64,000 bases of DNA, taken from positions 62,001-126,000 of the forward strand of contig JAHBUY010000007.1 in assembly GCA_019637795.1 (NCBI GenBank), written 5' to 3'. Shown piece by piece: positions 48,109-56,818 of the stretch. The notes under the pieces are model-generated. The model was not told the DNA's origin. It worked only from the letters and a program-made list of their open reading frames with translations, and did no database searches. The translations under genes and the position numbers were made by a program. This stretch comes from a bacterium (GTDB lineage Bacteria > Desulfobacterota > Binatia > HRBIN30 > CADEER01). Each line of letters starts with the position of its first letter. Position 1 is the stretch's first letter.

Positions 48109-48138
48109 CGATCGCGCGCCGAGCCGGCGGCGCGATCG
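48109..48138. terminator. Hairpin between convergent MATE and LolA-like genes
   Basis: Nine-base arms (48109-48117 and 48130-48138) pair perfectly, extended inward by GCC/GGC with a one-base bulge. The stem fills the 35-base gap between the two stop codons. No T tract follows on either side. Confidence 0.5.
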
Positions 48139-48858
48139 TCAGGGCAGCAGGGGTGGGGCCGTGGCGAAGGTCTTGGGGTCGAAGCGCGCCGGCGGCGCCT
48201 CGGTCGTGCGCCACTGGAGCGTCAGGGTGCTGGTCACCTGCATCGGGAAGTTCTCGATCGCGATCTCGGTCGGCAGCCAGCGGCCGGCGATCTGCTGGTG
48301 GCCGCGCTCGCGGCGCATGCGCAGCAGGTGGCTCAGGGTATCCTTGTAGCTCATCACCTTCACCGGCACCTGCTTCTCGCGGTCGAAGGTGACGACCACC
48401 AGGGTGTACTGCGAGTCGCGCGGGTCGAGTTGGACGGTGGTCTCAGCGGGGCTGCGGTCGACGATCGTCGGCGAGCCGTAGCGCGCGGCATCGAAGGGCT
48501 GCAGGTCCTCGCGCGAGAACTCGCTGCCGGCGAGCGCCGCGTCCTTGGCAAATGCCACGGCGGACGCGCCGGCCTTCGGCGAGAGCCACGCGGCGCCGTT
48601 CGCCAGCAGCAGCGCCCGGGTGCCGGGTGGCTGGACCTCGAAGTACAGATCGCCGCTCGGTTGCTGCAGGACGGCGACGCGGGCCTGCGTCGTGCCGTCG
48701 GGCGAGACGCTGGTCAGCGTGCCGTCGCCGCGCACGGCCGCGGTGGGGCGCGTCCCGGCGGTGGCGCCGGCGAGCAGGGTGGCGAGGTCCTCGCCGCGCG
48801 CCGGCGACGCGGCGACGGTGAGGAGGCAAACAGCGACGACACACGACGGACGCGACAT
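48139..48858 (-). CDS. Periplasmic LolA-like protein (outer-membrane lipoprotein-sorting type)
   Basis: This 239-residue protein begins with a signal peptide (CVVAVCLLTVAASPARG). The mature part reads as a half-barrel of antiparallel strands similar to LolA/LolB and DUF2092-type proteins, with LYFEVQPPGTRALLLANG, YTLVVVTFDREKQVPVKV and LPTEIAIENFPM. It may carry lipid or lipoprotein in the periplasm. Specific lolA identity is not supported. The ATG start is the one before SRPSCVV; upstream in-frame codons are not part of the signal. Confidence 0.7.
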   Translation of the reverse strand: MSRPSCVVAVCLLTVAASPARGEDLATLLAGATAGTRPTAAVRGDGTLTSVSPDGTTQARVAVLQQPSGDLYFEVQPPGTRALLLANGAAWLSPKAGASAVAFAKDAALAGSEFSREDLQPFDAARYGSPTIVDRSPAETTVQLDPRDSQYTLVVVTFDREKQVPVKVMSYKDTLSHLLRMRRERGHQQIAGRWLPTEIAIENFPMQVTSTLTLQWRTTEAPPARFDPKTFATAPPLLP

Positions 48859-49024
48859 GGCGGCACCTCGCGAAGGCAGACACGGTCGACTTCCGGTGCT
48901 ATCCGCTTTCCCGTGGCATCGGAAGAGCGCGCCGGCGGATTGACAGCGATTCCCGGCCGCGAGTATTGCAGGCAGTCGAGCGTCGGAGGTTGCGCCGACA
49001 GAACTGCCAGGGGGGGAGGGTGCC

Positions 49025-49477
49025 ATGCGTAGCTGGAGCGGAGTGCTGGTACACGTGACGATGGCGGCGGTGGTGGTGGGCACGGCAGCGGCGCGGGCAG
49101 CAGACGAGGACCCCGCCCTCGCCCAGGGACGCGCCCTGTACGGCGAGTACTGCGCCTCGTGCCACGGCGCCGACGGCAAAGGGGCGGACACGGCGAAGAG
49201 CAAGGGATCGGATCTCACCCAGATCGCCAAGAAGAACGGCGGCAAGTTCCCCTTCTACGACGTCATGCTGCAGATCAGCGGCCGCAAGCCCACGGGGCAG
49301 GAGCAGGACACCTCGCTGCCGGGCAGCGTCACCTCGCCGCACGGCGACGGCAAGATGCCGTCGTGGGGCCAGATCTTCGCCCGGCAGGAAGGCGTGACGG
49401 CGCTCGACCTGCAGTTGCAGACCACCGGCAAGATCATGCTGATCACCGAATACCTGCAGTCGATCCAACAGCGGTAG
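49025..49477 (+). CDS. Periplasmic c-type cytochrome
   Basis: This 150-residue class I cytochrome c has an N-terminal signal peptide ending near ARA and a single haem motif CASCH (Cys43, Cys46, His47) in GEYCASCHGADGKG. A methionine in GDGKMPSWGQIF is a candidate sixth ligand. It probably carries electrons in the periplasm. It is divergent from the LolA-like gene across a 166-base gap, and a cyclase-like gene follows after 13 bases. Confidence 0.9.
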   Translation: MRSWSGVLVHVTMAAVVVGTAAARAADEDPALAQGRALYGEYCASCHGADGKGADTAKSKGSDLTQIAKKNGGKFPFYDVMLQISGRKPTGQEQDTSLPGSVTSPHGDGKMPSWGQIFARQEGVTALDLQLQTTGKIMLITEYLQSIQQR

Positions 49478-49490
49478 GAGCGGCGCGGCG

Positions 49491-50186
49491 ATGGGTGAGC
49501 GCAAGACCGCCGGCCGCCGGCCGGTCGCCGCGACGCCGCGGCGTCAGGGAGCGACGCGGCTGCGCGCCTGCGTGGTGATCGCCAGCCTGCGCGGCTTCGA
49601 TCAGTTGAGCGCCCATCTCGATCCGCAGCGCGTCGTGGCGCTGTTGCAGGAGTTCGTCGGGGCGATGGCCGACGTCGCCGTCGCGCACCGCGCGGCGATC
49701 GACGCCGTGCGCGGCGACGGCGTGCTCCTTCTCTACGGCGTGCCGGCGCCGCGGCGCGACGATCCGGTGCGCGCGGTGCGCGCCGCCGCCGCCCTGCAGC
49801 GTGCGGCGTTGGCGTTGCGCAACCGCTGGCTGTCGGCGGGCGAGAGCCGCGCCGCGGCCCTCGGCCTGGCGGTCGGCGTCGCTGCCGGCGAGGTGCTGGT
49901 GGTCGACCTGCGCGCCGGCGGCGGGCGCGACGACACCCTGGTCGGCGAGCCGGTGCGGCGCGCCGAGCGGCTGTGCGCCCTGGCGCGCGACGGCGAGACG
50001 CTGGTCGACGAGGCGACGTACGCCAGCGCCGGCGCCCGGCTCGACGGCGAGCTGACGTTCACGCCGCGCCCCCTGGCGACGCGCGGCCGCGAGCCGCGCA
50101 GCGCCTATCGCGCTCAGGCGCGGCGGGCCGGCCTGCTGATCGTGCCGCGGCGCGCCGCCGCCACCGCGGCGCCGCTCGCCGGGTGA
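49491..50186 (+). CDS. Degenerate class III nucleotidyl cyclase-like protein
   Basis: This 231-residue soluble protein aligns with the adenylate/guanylate cyclase catalytic fold: VVIASLRGFDQLSAHL at the first strand, GDGVLLLYG for the second metal aspartate, GLAVGVAAGEVLVVDL, and TLVGEPVRRAERL where family members have a VNxAARL motif. The first metal aspartate of the canonical FADxxGFT is replaced by Ser, and the transition-state Asn is replaced by Arg. It is therefore probably inactive or a binding protein. Its 3' end overlaps the convergent aminopeptidase gene by 73 bases. Confidence 0.75.
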   Translation: MGERKTAGRRPVAATPRRQGATRLRACVVIASLRGFDQLSAHLDPQRVVALLQEFVGAMADVAVAHRAAIDAVRGDGVLLLYGVPAPRRDDPVRAVRAAAALQRAALALRNRWLSAGESRAAALGLAVGVAAGEVLVVDLRAGGGRDDTLVGEPVRRAERLCALARDGETLVDEATYASAGARLDGELTFTPRPLATRGREPRSAYRAQARRAGLLIVPRRAAATAAPLAG

Positions 50187-51634
50187 GCGGCGAAGCGCGC
50201 CAGCCAGCGCAGCATCGTCCGCACGCCGTAGCCGCTGGCCCCCTTGGGGTGGCAGGCGAAGCCGTCCGACATCACGGTGCTCGAGAAGTCGACGTGGGCC
50301 CACGGCAGGCCGGCGACGAACTCGCGCAGGAAGAGCGCGGCGACGATGCTGCCCGAGTGGCCCTCGCCGACGTTCTTGATGTCGGCGACCCGGCTGTCGA
50401 TGTCGCGCCGGTACTCCTCGATCAGCGGCAGCTCCCAGAGCATCTCGTTGGCGTCGGCGGCGGCGGCGATGAGCTCGCCGATCAGCCGCCGATCGGTGCC
50501 GAGCACCGCCGCGCAGCGCGGTCCGAGGGCGGTGCGGACCACCGCGGTGAGGGTGGCGAAGTCGATGATGCAGTCCGGCCGCTGGCGGGCGGCGTAGGCG
50601 AGCGCGTCGGCGAGCACCAGGCGCCCCTCGGCGTCGGTGTTGAGGACCTCGATCGTCGTGCCGTCGCAGGCGCGCAGCACGTCGCCCGGCCGCATGGCGC
50701 TGCCGCTCGGCATGTTCTCGGCGCAGGCGATGAAGCCGCGCACCTCGACCGGCAGGCGGAGGGCCGGTAGCGCCGACATGACGCCGAGCACGACGGCGGC
50801 GCCGGCCATGTCGCGCTTCTGCGCCTGCATGGCGTCCGCCGTCTTCAGCGACAGGCCGCCGCTGTCGAAGGTGATGCCCTTGCCGACCAGGGCGACGCGC
50901 CGGCGCGGGCGCGGCGGCCGGTAGGTGATCTCGACGAAGCACGGCGGCTGGGCGCTGCCCATGCCGACGCCGAGGATCGCGCCCATGCGCAGGCGGGCCA
51001 GGGCGCGCCGGTCGTGGACGCGCACCCGCAGCCCGCCGCGCGCCAGGGCGCGCGCCGTGCGCGCCAGGTCCATCGGCGCCAGGTCCTGGGCCGGCGTGTT
51101 GGCGAGGTCGCGGGTCAGCGCCGTGGCCGCCGCGGCGACGGCGCCGAGGCGCAGGGCGTCGCGGCGCGGCGCGTCGACGCGGTCGACGGCGACGGTCACC
51201 GCCAGCGGCTCCTCGGCGGCCGGCCGCGAGCGGTAGCGGGCGAAGCGATAGCGGGCGAGCGGGATGCCCTCGGCGAGGGCGCGCAGCGCCTCGGCATCGG
51301 CGCCGCCGGCGGCGACGGCGACGCGGCGCGCGTGCAGACGGGCCGCGTGGCGGACCACGGCGTCGGCGATCTCGTACCAGATCGGCGGCGCCGCCGCGGC
51401 GCCGGCGCCGAGCAGCAGCACGAGCGGCGCTTTCGCCGCCACGCCGTGCGCCCAGCACTCCTGGCCGCGGCCGCCGGTGAACTGGCGGCGACGGCCCTCG
51501 GCGAGGAGGACCGCGCGCAGCGGCGCCGGCAGGCGGCGCAGCGTCGGGTCCTCGGCGGGGGGGGCGGTGACCGGGATGACGAGCAGGTCGGTGGCGATGT
51601 CGGTGGCGGCGGTGTGGCTGAGCACGAGTGTCAT
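50114..51634 (-). CDS. pepA: Leucyl aminopeptidase (M17 family)
   Basis: This 506-residue M17 metallo-aminopeptidase removes N-terminal residues from peptides. The metal and catalytic motifs are VGKGITFDSGGLSLK, CAENMPSGSAMRPGDV and NTDAEGRLVLADALAYA, with NVGEGHSGSIVAALFL near the end. The N-terminal regulatory domain is present but Ala-rich. It begins at an ATG overlapping the stop of the small cytochrome gene (ATGA), so the three minus-strand genes from 52415 down may be one operon. The 3' end overlaps the cyclase-like gene. Confidence 0.93.
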   Translation of the reverse strand: MTLVLSHTAATDIATDLLVIPVTAPPAEDPTLRRLPAPLRAVLLAEGRRRQFTGGRGQECWAHGVAAKAPLVLLLGAGAAAAPPIWYEIADAVVRHAARLHARRVAVAAGGADAEALRALAEGIPLARYRFARYRSRPAAEEPLAVTVAVDRVDAPRRDALRLGAVAAAATALTRDLANTPAQDLAPMDLARTARALARGGLRVRVHDRRALARLRMGAILGVGMGSAQPPCFVEITYRPPRPRRRVALVGKGITFDSGGLSLKTADAMQAQKRDMAGAAVVLGVMSALPALRLPVEVRGFIACAENMPSGSAMRPGDVLRACDGTTIEVLNTDAEGRLVLADALAYAARQRPDCIIDFATLTAVVRTALGPRCAAVLGTDRRLIGELIAAAADANEMLWELPLIEEYRRDIDSRVADIKNVGEGHSGSIVAALFLREFVAGLPWAHVDFSSTVMSDGFACHPKGASGYGVRTMLRWLARFAAHPASGAAVAAARRGTISRPARRA

Positions 51635-51921
51635 GGTTGGTCCCGTCCGGTGCTGTGTTGCGTGAGATAGGCGAGGAGCGCGCGTTGCTCGTCGCGGCTG
51701 AGGGGCGGCACGCCGCGGCGCGCGAGCTCGCCCTGCATGCGCTGCACGGTGACGTCCCACATCGCGGCGGTCAGGCTGCCCGGCGCGTAGATGCGGTGGC
51801 AGCCGCCGCAGCGGTCGGCGTAGAGACGGGCCCCGGGCGAATCGGGATCGGGCAGACGGGCGTCGCAGCCGGCGGCGAGGAGGGCGAGCGCGCCCACGGC
51901 GAGGAGCCCGCGGCGGCGCAC
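51631..51921 (-). CDS. Small lipoprotein cytochrome c
   Basis: This 96-residue protein has a lipoprotein signal with lipobox LLAAGC (Cys19) and one haem motif CGGCH (Cys38, Cys41, His42). A methionine in the MWDVTVQRMQG helix is a candidate axial ligand. It would sit on the periplasmic face of a membrane. Its stop overlaps the pepA start by ATGA and its start lies 2 bases from the PTPS-like gene, an unusual set of neighbours for a cytochrome. Confidence 0.82.
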   Translation of the reverse strand: MRRRGLLAVGALALLAAGCDARLPDPDSPGARLYADRCGGCHRIYAPGSLTAAMWDVTVQRMQGELARRGVPPLSRDEQRALLAYLTQHSTGRDQP

Positions 51922-51923
51922 GC

Positions 51924-52415
51924 TCAGCCCTCGCGCCGGTAGATGGCGCGCTGGCCGAAGCTCTCCTCGACCGACACCTCGACGGCGTCGAGCGGGCCCA
52001 CCCCCTCGGCGTCGAGCTCGCGCCGCAGCTCGCCGGCGAGATACTGGGCGAGCTCCTCGACCGAGGTGTGGACGATGGGCAACAGCAGGACGTCGCCGCG
52101 GGGAAACCGGAACTCGTCCTGTTCGTAGCGCACGTGCACGGTGGTGGCGTCGGCGCGGATCGCGAGGCAGTCGCTGCGCTCGGGGATCAGCAGCCGTTCG
52201 TCCAGCCGCTCGCAGAGGCGGCGCGCGATCCGCTTCACGACGCCGAAGTCGACCACGTAGCCCTGCGGCCCGAGCTGACCGTCGAGGGCGATCGCGACGC
52301 GGTAGTTGTGGCCGTGCAGCCGCTCGCGAAAGCCGGGATAGGCGATGAAGTGCGCCGCCGAGAACTTGAGATAGTCCTTGGTGACGTGAACGCGGAACGA
52401 CTCGGCGGCGGCCAT
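51924..52415 (-). CDS. 6-pyruvoyl-tetrahydropterin synthase/QueD-like protein
   Basis: This 163-residue PTPS-fold protein has the zinc histidines in FSAAHF and LHGHNYRV, a DFGVVKRI segment and a C-terminal VSVEESFGQRA with the substrate-binding Glu. The nucleophilic cysteine that QueD and PTPS carry just before the HGH motif is absent: the corresponding stretch reads YPGFRERLHGHN. It may therefore catalyse a different pterin reaction or act in folate or queuosine-related chemistry. No other queuosine genes are in the window. Confidence 0.8.
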   Translation of the reverse strand: MAAAESFRVHVTKDYLKFSAAHFIAYPGFRERLHGHNYRVAIALDGQLGPQGYVVDFGVVKRIARRLCERLDERLLIPERSDCLAIRADATTVHVRYEQDEFRFPRGDVLLLPIVHTSVEELAQYLAGELRRELDAEGVGPLDAVEVSVEESFGQRAIYRREG

Positions 52416-52503
52416 GGGATCAGCGTTTGCCTGTAGCACGCGTCCGGGGAGGGGTCGATTCGGTCGCTTGCGCGACCCCGGAAAACGGGCGAGAAGCTCG
52501 GCC

Positions 52504-53676
52504 ATGCGCTACGACTTCACGCCGGAGCAACTCGCCTGGCGGGACGAGATCCGGGCCTTCATCCGCGCCCACATCACCCCGGCGCTGCTCGACGAGCAGC
52601 GCGAGGCGGGCAACGAGGGCAAGGGGCCGCTGGCGCAGGAGTTCATCGTCAAACTGCGCGACAAGGGCTACTGGGGCATCGCCTGGCCGCCGGAGTACGG
52701 CGGCCTCGGGCGCTCGGCCATCGACCAGTGGATCTTCGTCGACGAGCTGGAGGGGGCCGGGGCGCCGATGCTGCCGCTGACCGTCACCTCGGTGGCGCCG
52801 ACGATCATGCGCATCGGCAGCGAGGCGCAGAAGAAGGCGTGGCTGCCGCGCATCGTCGCCGCCGAGGTCGACTTCGCCGTCGCCTATTCGGAGTCGGAGG
52901 CCGGCACCGACATGGCGGCGCTGCGCACGCGCGCCGTCCTGGACGGCGACGAGTGGGTGATCAACGGCCAGAAGATGTGGAACACCATGGCGCACATGGC
53001 GACCCACAACTGGGTGGCGCTGCGCACCGAGCCCGACGCGCCGAAGCACAAGGGCATCTCGATGATGATCGTGCCGATGGACGCCCCGGGCGTCTCGGTG
53101 CAGCCGATCTACGTCTGGCCCGGGCTGCGCACCAACGCGCTCTTCCTCGACAACGTGCGCGTGCCGCGCGACTACCTGATCGGCGAGCGCGGCATGGGCT
53201 TCTACTACGCGGCGATGGCGCTCAACTTCGAGCGCCTGTCGATCGGCTCGGTGGCGATGGTGCGGCGCTATTTCCGCGAGCTGGTGGCGCTGGTGCGCGA
53301 GCTGGAGATCGACGGCCAGCCGCTGCGCGCGCAGCCCTGGGTGCGCGAGCGCCTGGCGCGCCTGGCGGTGGACATCGAGGCGGCGCGCATGATCGGGCTG
53401 GAGACCGCGTGGGCGCTGGAGCAGGGCGCGGTGCCGGCGGCGCAGTCGTCGATGGCCAAGGTGTTCGTGAGCGAGCTGACGCAGCGGGTGGCCGACGCCG
53501 GCACCGAGATCCTCGGCCTGAACGGCCAGCTCCATCCGGAAGAGCCGAGCGCGCTATTGCACGGGCGCATGCAGTGGCTCTACCGCATCGCCCCGATGCT
53601 CGCCTTCGGCGGCGGCACCAACGAGGTGCAGCGCAACATCATCGCGATGCTCGGCTACGGGCTGCCGCGCAAGTGA
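52504..53676 (+). CDS. Acyl-CoA dehydrogenase, first of a tandem pair
   Basis: This 390-residue FAD enzyme has YSESEAGTDMAAL, the WVINGQKMW strand and a C-terminal FGGGTNEVQRNIIA. The catalytic E-G-T of medium-chain enzymes reads G-G-T here, as in several FadE-type subunits. The second dehydrogenase gene begins 13 bases later. Such adjacent pairs (FadE26-FadE27 type) can form heterotetramers acting on bulky CoA thioesters; this is suggested by arrangement only. The shared upstream gap is divergent with the PTPS-like gene. Confidence 0.92.
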   Translation: MRYDFTPEQLAWRDEIRAFIRAHITPALLDEQREAGNEGKGPLAQEFIVKLRDKGYWGIAWPPEYGGLGRSAIDQWIFVDELEGAGAPMLPLTVTSVAPTIMRIGSEAQKKAWLPRIVAAEVDFAVAYSESEAGTDMAALRTRAVLDGDEWVINGQKMWNTMAHMATHNWVALRTEPDAPKHKGISMMIVPMDAPGVSVQPIYVWPGLRTNALFLDNVRVPRDYLIGERGMGFYYAAMALNFERLSIGSVAMVRRYFRELVALVRELEIDGQPLRAQPWVRERLARLAVDIEAARMIGLETAWALEQGAVPAAQSSMAKVFVSELTQRVADAGTEILGLNGQLHPEEPSALLHGRMQWLYRIAPMLAFGGGTNEVQRNIIAMLGYGLPRK

Positions 53677-53689
53677 GGAGCGACCGGTC

Positions 53690-54769
53690 ATGCGGCTGAT
53701 CCCGACCCCGGAGCAGCAGGAGCTGTGCGACGCCGTCGCCCGCTTCTGCGCCGAGCAGATCACCCCCGAGCGCCTGCTCGCCTGGCAGCGGGAGCCGCGC
53801 GGCATCGACGGCCGGGCCTGGGACGCCATCGCCGAGCTCGGCTGGTTCGGGCTGGCCCTGCCGGAGGCGCGCGGCGGCAGCGGACTCGGGCTGATCGAGC
53901 TGGCCCTGCTGCTGCGCGAATGCGGCCGCGGCCTCATCCCGCGCAGCGTGATCAACGCCATCCGCGCCGGCTGGGCCCTGGCGCGGCTCGCGCCCGAGGC
54001 GCCGGAGCTGGAGGCGATCGCCGCCGGGCGCGCCATCGTGGCGTTGGCGCTCGACGAGCAGCACGCGCGCGACCCGCGCCACTTCCTCACCGCCATCGAA
54101 GGCGAGGCGCCGGCGCGGGTGCGCGGCGAGAAGTGGGGGGTCGCCAACGGGCTGAGCGCCGACTGGCACCTGGTGGCGGGGCGTGGTCGCGACGGCGTCC
54201 AGCTCGCGTTGGTCCGCGGCGAGCATGGCGAGCGGCGGCCGCTGCGCACCTTCGATGGCGAGGAGCAGGCGGTGGTCACCTATGCCGACGTGCCGGCCGA
54301 GCGGCGGGTCGGCGGCCACGGCGCGGCGGCGCTCGCCGCGCTGCGGCGCGAGGCGACGGCGCTGGCCCTGGCGGAGATGGTGGGCGGCATGCAGGCGGCG
54401 CTCGACGCCACCGTCGCCTACGTCAAGGAGCGCGAGCAGTTCGGGCAGAAGATCGCCGTCTTCCAGGCGGTGCAGCACCAGGTCGCCGACATGGCGACGG
54501 CGTACACCGCGGCCCGCCATCTCACCTGGCAGGCGATCACCCGCATGGCGGCCGGCAGCGAGCAGGGCGGCGAGCTCGAGCACGCGGTGGCCTTCACGGC
54601 GCCGGCGTTCAAGCGCCTCGCCTGGACGGCGCACCACCTGCACGGCGGCGCCGGGTTCGTGGTCGAGCACCCGCTGCACTACCACAGCGAGCGCGCGCAG
54701 GCACTGGCGATCCGCTACGCGCCGGAGGCGCCGGCGCTCGCCGCCGTGGCCGTGGCGTTGCTCGACTGA
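53690..54769 (+). CDS. Acyl-CoA dehydrogenase, second of a tandem pair
   Basis: This 359-residue protein is an acyl-CoA dehydrogenase-like subunit with ELGWFGLALPEARGGSGLGLIE near the N-terminus. The middle domain is reduced, and the helical C-terminal domain includes VKEREQFGQKIAVFQAVQHQ and HHLHGGAGFVVEHPLHY. The usual C-terminal catalytic glutamate region is not recognisable. This supports a non-catalytic or complementary partner for the gene 13 bases upstream. Substrate is unknown. Confidence 0.9.
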   Translation: MRLIPTPEQQELCDAVARFCAEQITPERLLAWQREPRGIDGRAWDAIAELGWFGLALPEARGGSGLGLIELALLLRECGRGLIPRSVINAIRAGWALARLAPEAPELEAIAAGRAIVALALDEQHARDPRHFLTAIEGEAPARVRGEKWGVANGLSADWHLVAGRGRDGVQLALVRGEHGERRPLRTFDGEEQAVVTYADVPAERRVGGHGAAALAALRREATALALAEMVGGMQAALDATVAYVKEREQFGQKIAVFQAVQHQVADMATAYTAARHLTWQAITRMAAGSEQGGELEHAVAFTAPAFKRLAWTAHHLHGGAGFVVEHPLHYHSERAQALAIRYAPEAPALAAVAVALLD

Positions 54770-54778
54770 GCGCCGCCG

Positions 54779-55078
54779 TCAGAGATCGGCGAGCTCGGCG
54801 TCGAGTGGCAACGGCAGCAGCGGTTCGAGCAGGGTGTCGATGGTGGCGAGCACGAAGGTGACGCCGGCGACCAACAGCAGCCGCCGCCCGGTGTAGTCCG
54901 CGAGCTGGATGCCCTCGAAGAGCGGCAGCAGGACGATGACCACGCCGACGGTCACCGCGGTCACCGCCAGGGCGTTGGCGCTGAGCTTCAGGCGCAGCAC
55001 GCGGCACAGGATGCTGAGCAGCAGGAACACGCCGATGGCGATGAAGACGTAGAATGGGACGAGCAAGAGATAGTGCAC
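54779..55078 (-). CDS. Small membrane protein of unknown function
   Basis: This is a 99-residue protein with three hydrophobic segments (about 4-26, 36-55 and 68-82) and no cysteine pair or catalytic motif. It should be an inner-membrane protein. It is convergent with the acyl-CoA dehydrogenase genes (9-base gap) and divergent from the methyltransferase gene. I do not recognise the family. Confidence 0.65.
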   Translation of the reverse strand: MHYLLLVPFYVFIAIGVFLLLSILCRVLRLKLSANALAVTAVTVGVVIVLLPLFEGIQLADYTGRRLLLVAGVTFVLATIDTLLEPLLPLPLDAELADL

Positions 55079-55170
55079 GCGGAGGCGCTCCTTATCCTGG
55101 TTCGCTAGGGGCCGGGTCGGGGAAAGTCAATCGACCAATCCGTTCCCGCGGCAGCGACGCCAGCGCGGCG

Positions 55171-56310
55171 TTGCGGGCCGCGATCGAGGCGCTGCGCACC
55201 GCCGGATACGGGCCGGACCTGCTCCGCGAGCGCCTGTCGGTCCGCCTTCCCGACGACGTCGGCCTGCTCAACCGGGCGCCGTCGCTGGAACGGCTGCGCG
55301 GCGCGAGCACGGCCGAGACCGCCGTGCGGCTCTGCTTTCTCGAGTCGTCCGAACCGCTTGCGGCGGTCCGCCGCCTGTTCGGCGCCGCCCTGACGCGCCG
55401 GCTGGTGGCGGCGCGGTGGCTGCGCGAGCGCTCCGGGCACATGCGGGTCGGCCTGCGAGTCGACGTGCACGAGCGCCTGGCGCTGCTCGCCGACCGCCGC
55501 TTCGAACGGCCGGACCTGGGCGCCCTGGGACTGCCGCGCGGCGACATGGTCTATCCGCCGGGCAGCGACTCGATCCTGCTCGCCGAGGCGGTGCCGGTGC
55601 GCTCGGACGAGCGGGTGCTCGACCTCTGCACCGGCAGCGGCATCCAGGCGCTGCAGGTCGCGCCGCGCGCCCGCGCGGTGATCGCGGTGGACATCGGCGC
55701 GCGCGCGGCCGCGCTGGCGCGAACGAACGCGCAGCTCAACGACGCCCGCGGCGTCGAGGTCCGGCGCGGCGACCTCTACCGCCCGGTGGCGGGCGAGCGC
55801 TTCGATCTCGTCATCGCCAACCCGCCCTTCGTCCCGGCGCGCCGCCGCGGGCCGGCGTACCACTCGGGCGGGCCGCGCGGCGACCGCGTACTGCGGCGCG
55901 TCGTCGAGGGCTGGGACGCGCACCTGCGGCCGGGCGGCCGCGGCATCGCCATCTCGCACCTGGCGGTGCGGCGCGGTGAGACCGTCGCGGACGTGCTGCG
56001 ACCGTGGGTGCGCGGCTTCGGCGGCCGCGCGCTCGGACTGGTGCTGGAGGCGGGGACGCCGGTCGATCTCGCGGCGGCGCAGAGTCTCTTCGCCCTCGAC
56101 GAGGGGTTCGACGCCTACGGGCGCGAGGTGCGCGACTGGACGGCGTATCTGCGCCGGCATCGGGTCGAGCAGGTGGTGCTGCTGCTGCTCGTCGGCGAGC
56201 GCGGTGGTCCGGCCGGCCTCGAGGTGCGCGAGGCCTTCCAGCGCACCCTGCCGTTGCCCTTGTCGCCGCCGCCGCCGGCACTGGTCGGCACCTGGCTGGC
56301 GCGCGCCTGA
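55171..56310 (+). CDS. SAM-dependent methyltransferase (HemK/small-methyltransferase type)
   Basis: The protein has an N-terminal helical domain (about 130 residues) and a Rossmann methyltransferase domain with VLDLCTGSGIQALQVA and AVDIGARAAALARTN. The substrate motif FDLVIANPPFVP is an NPPF of the type that methylates glutamine or adenine nitrogen. It is probably a protein-glutamine or RNA/DNA base methyltransferase. The start is uncertain: the TTG at 55171 gives 379 residues, while an ATG at 55054 would overlap the divergent membrane-protein gene. Confidence 0.82.
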   Translation: MRAAIEALRTAGYGPDLLRERLSVRLPDDVGLLNRAPSLERLRGASTAETAVRLCFLESSEPLAAVRRLFGAALTRRLVAARWLRERSGHMRVGLRVDVHERLALLADRRFERPDLGALGLPRGDMVYPPGSDSILLAEAVPVRSDERVLDLCTGSGIQALQVAPRARAVIAVDIGARAAALARTNAQLNDARGVEVRRGDLYRPVAGERFDLVIANPPFVPARRRGPAYHSGGPRGDRVLRRVVEGWDAHLRPGGRGIAISHLAVRRGETVADVLRPWVRGFGGRALGLVLEAGTPVDLAAAQSLFALDEGFDAYGREVRDWTAYLRRHRVEQVVLLLLVGERGGPAGLEVREAFQRTLPLPLSPPPPALVGTWLARA

Positions 56311-56386
56311 GACGTACCCGCGGGCGACGCGCGGTGGCGCCGGAGCGGCCCTCCACACGGGAGGCGAAACCAGCTAAGGGCTGCAC

Positions 56387-56818
56387 ATGCGGATCGCGAT
56401 CATCGTCATCGCCGCCGGCGTCCTCGCCGGGTGCAGCGCCACCAAGCCGACGCTCTACCCCAACGAGCAGTACAAGCGGGTCGGCGAGGCGCAGGCCGAA
56501 CAGGACGTCGCCAACTGCCAGGCGCAGGCGCAGGAGTACGTGAAGACCGGCGGGCAGGGCGGTCAGAAAATGGGCGAGGCGGCGCGCAACACGGGCGTCG
56601 GCGCGGCGGTCGGCGCCGCCAGCGGCGCCGTCGGCGGGGCGATTGGCGGCAACGTCGGCGAAGGCGCGGCGGTGGGCGCGGCGAGCGGCGCCACGGCCGG
56701 CCTGCTCGGCACCATGTTCGGCTGGATGTTCCAGCGCAGCGAGCCCGATCCGGTGTACCGGAACTTCGTCGAGAAGTGCCTGCGGGACAAGGGGTACGAG
56801 CCGATCGGCTGGCAGTGA
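56387..56818 (+). CDS. Glycine-zipper lipoprotein
   Basis: This 143-residue protein has a lipoprotein signal with lipobox LAGC. The centre is a glycine/alanine zipper (about 69-108: GVGAAVGAASGAVGG, then GAIGGNVGEGAA and repeats), which packs into membranes. The C-terminus has a FVEKCLRDKGYEPIGW tail, and two cysteines (NCQAQ and KCLRD) may pair. Similar outer-membrane glycine-zipper proteins occur widely. Function unknown. Confidence 0.82.
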   Translation: MRIAIIVIAAGVLAGCSATKPTLYPNEQYKRVGEAQAEQDVANCQAQAQEYVKTGGQGGQKMGEAARNTGVGAAVGAASGAVGGAIGGNVGEGAAVGAASGATAGLLGTMFGWMFQRSEPDPVYRNFVEKCLRDKGYEPIGWQ

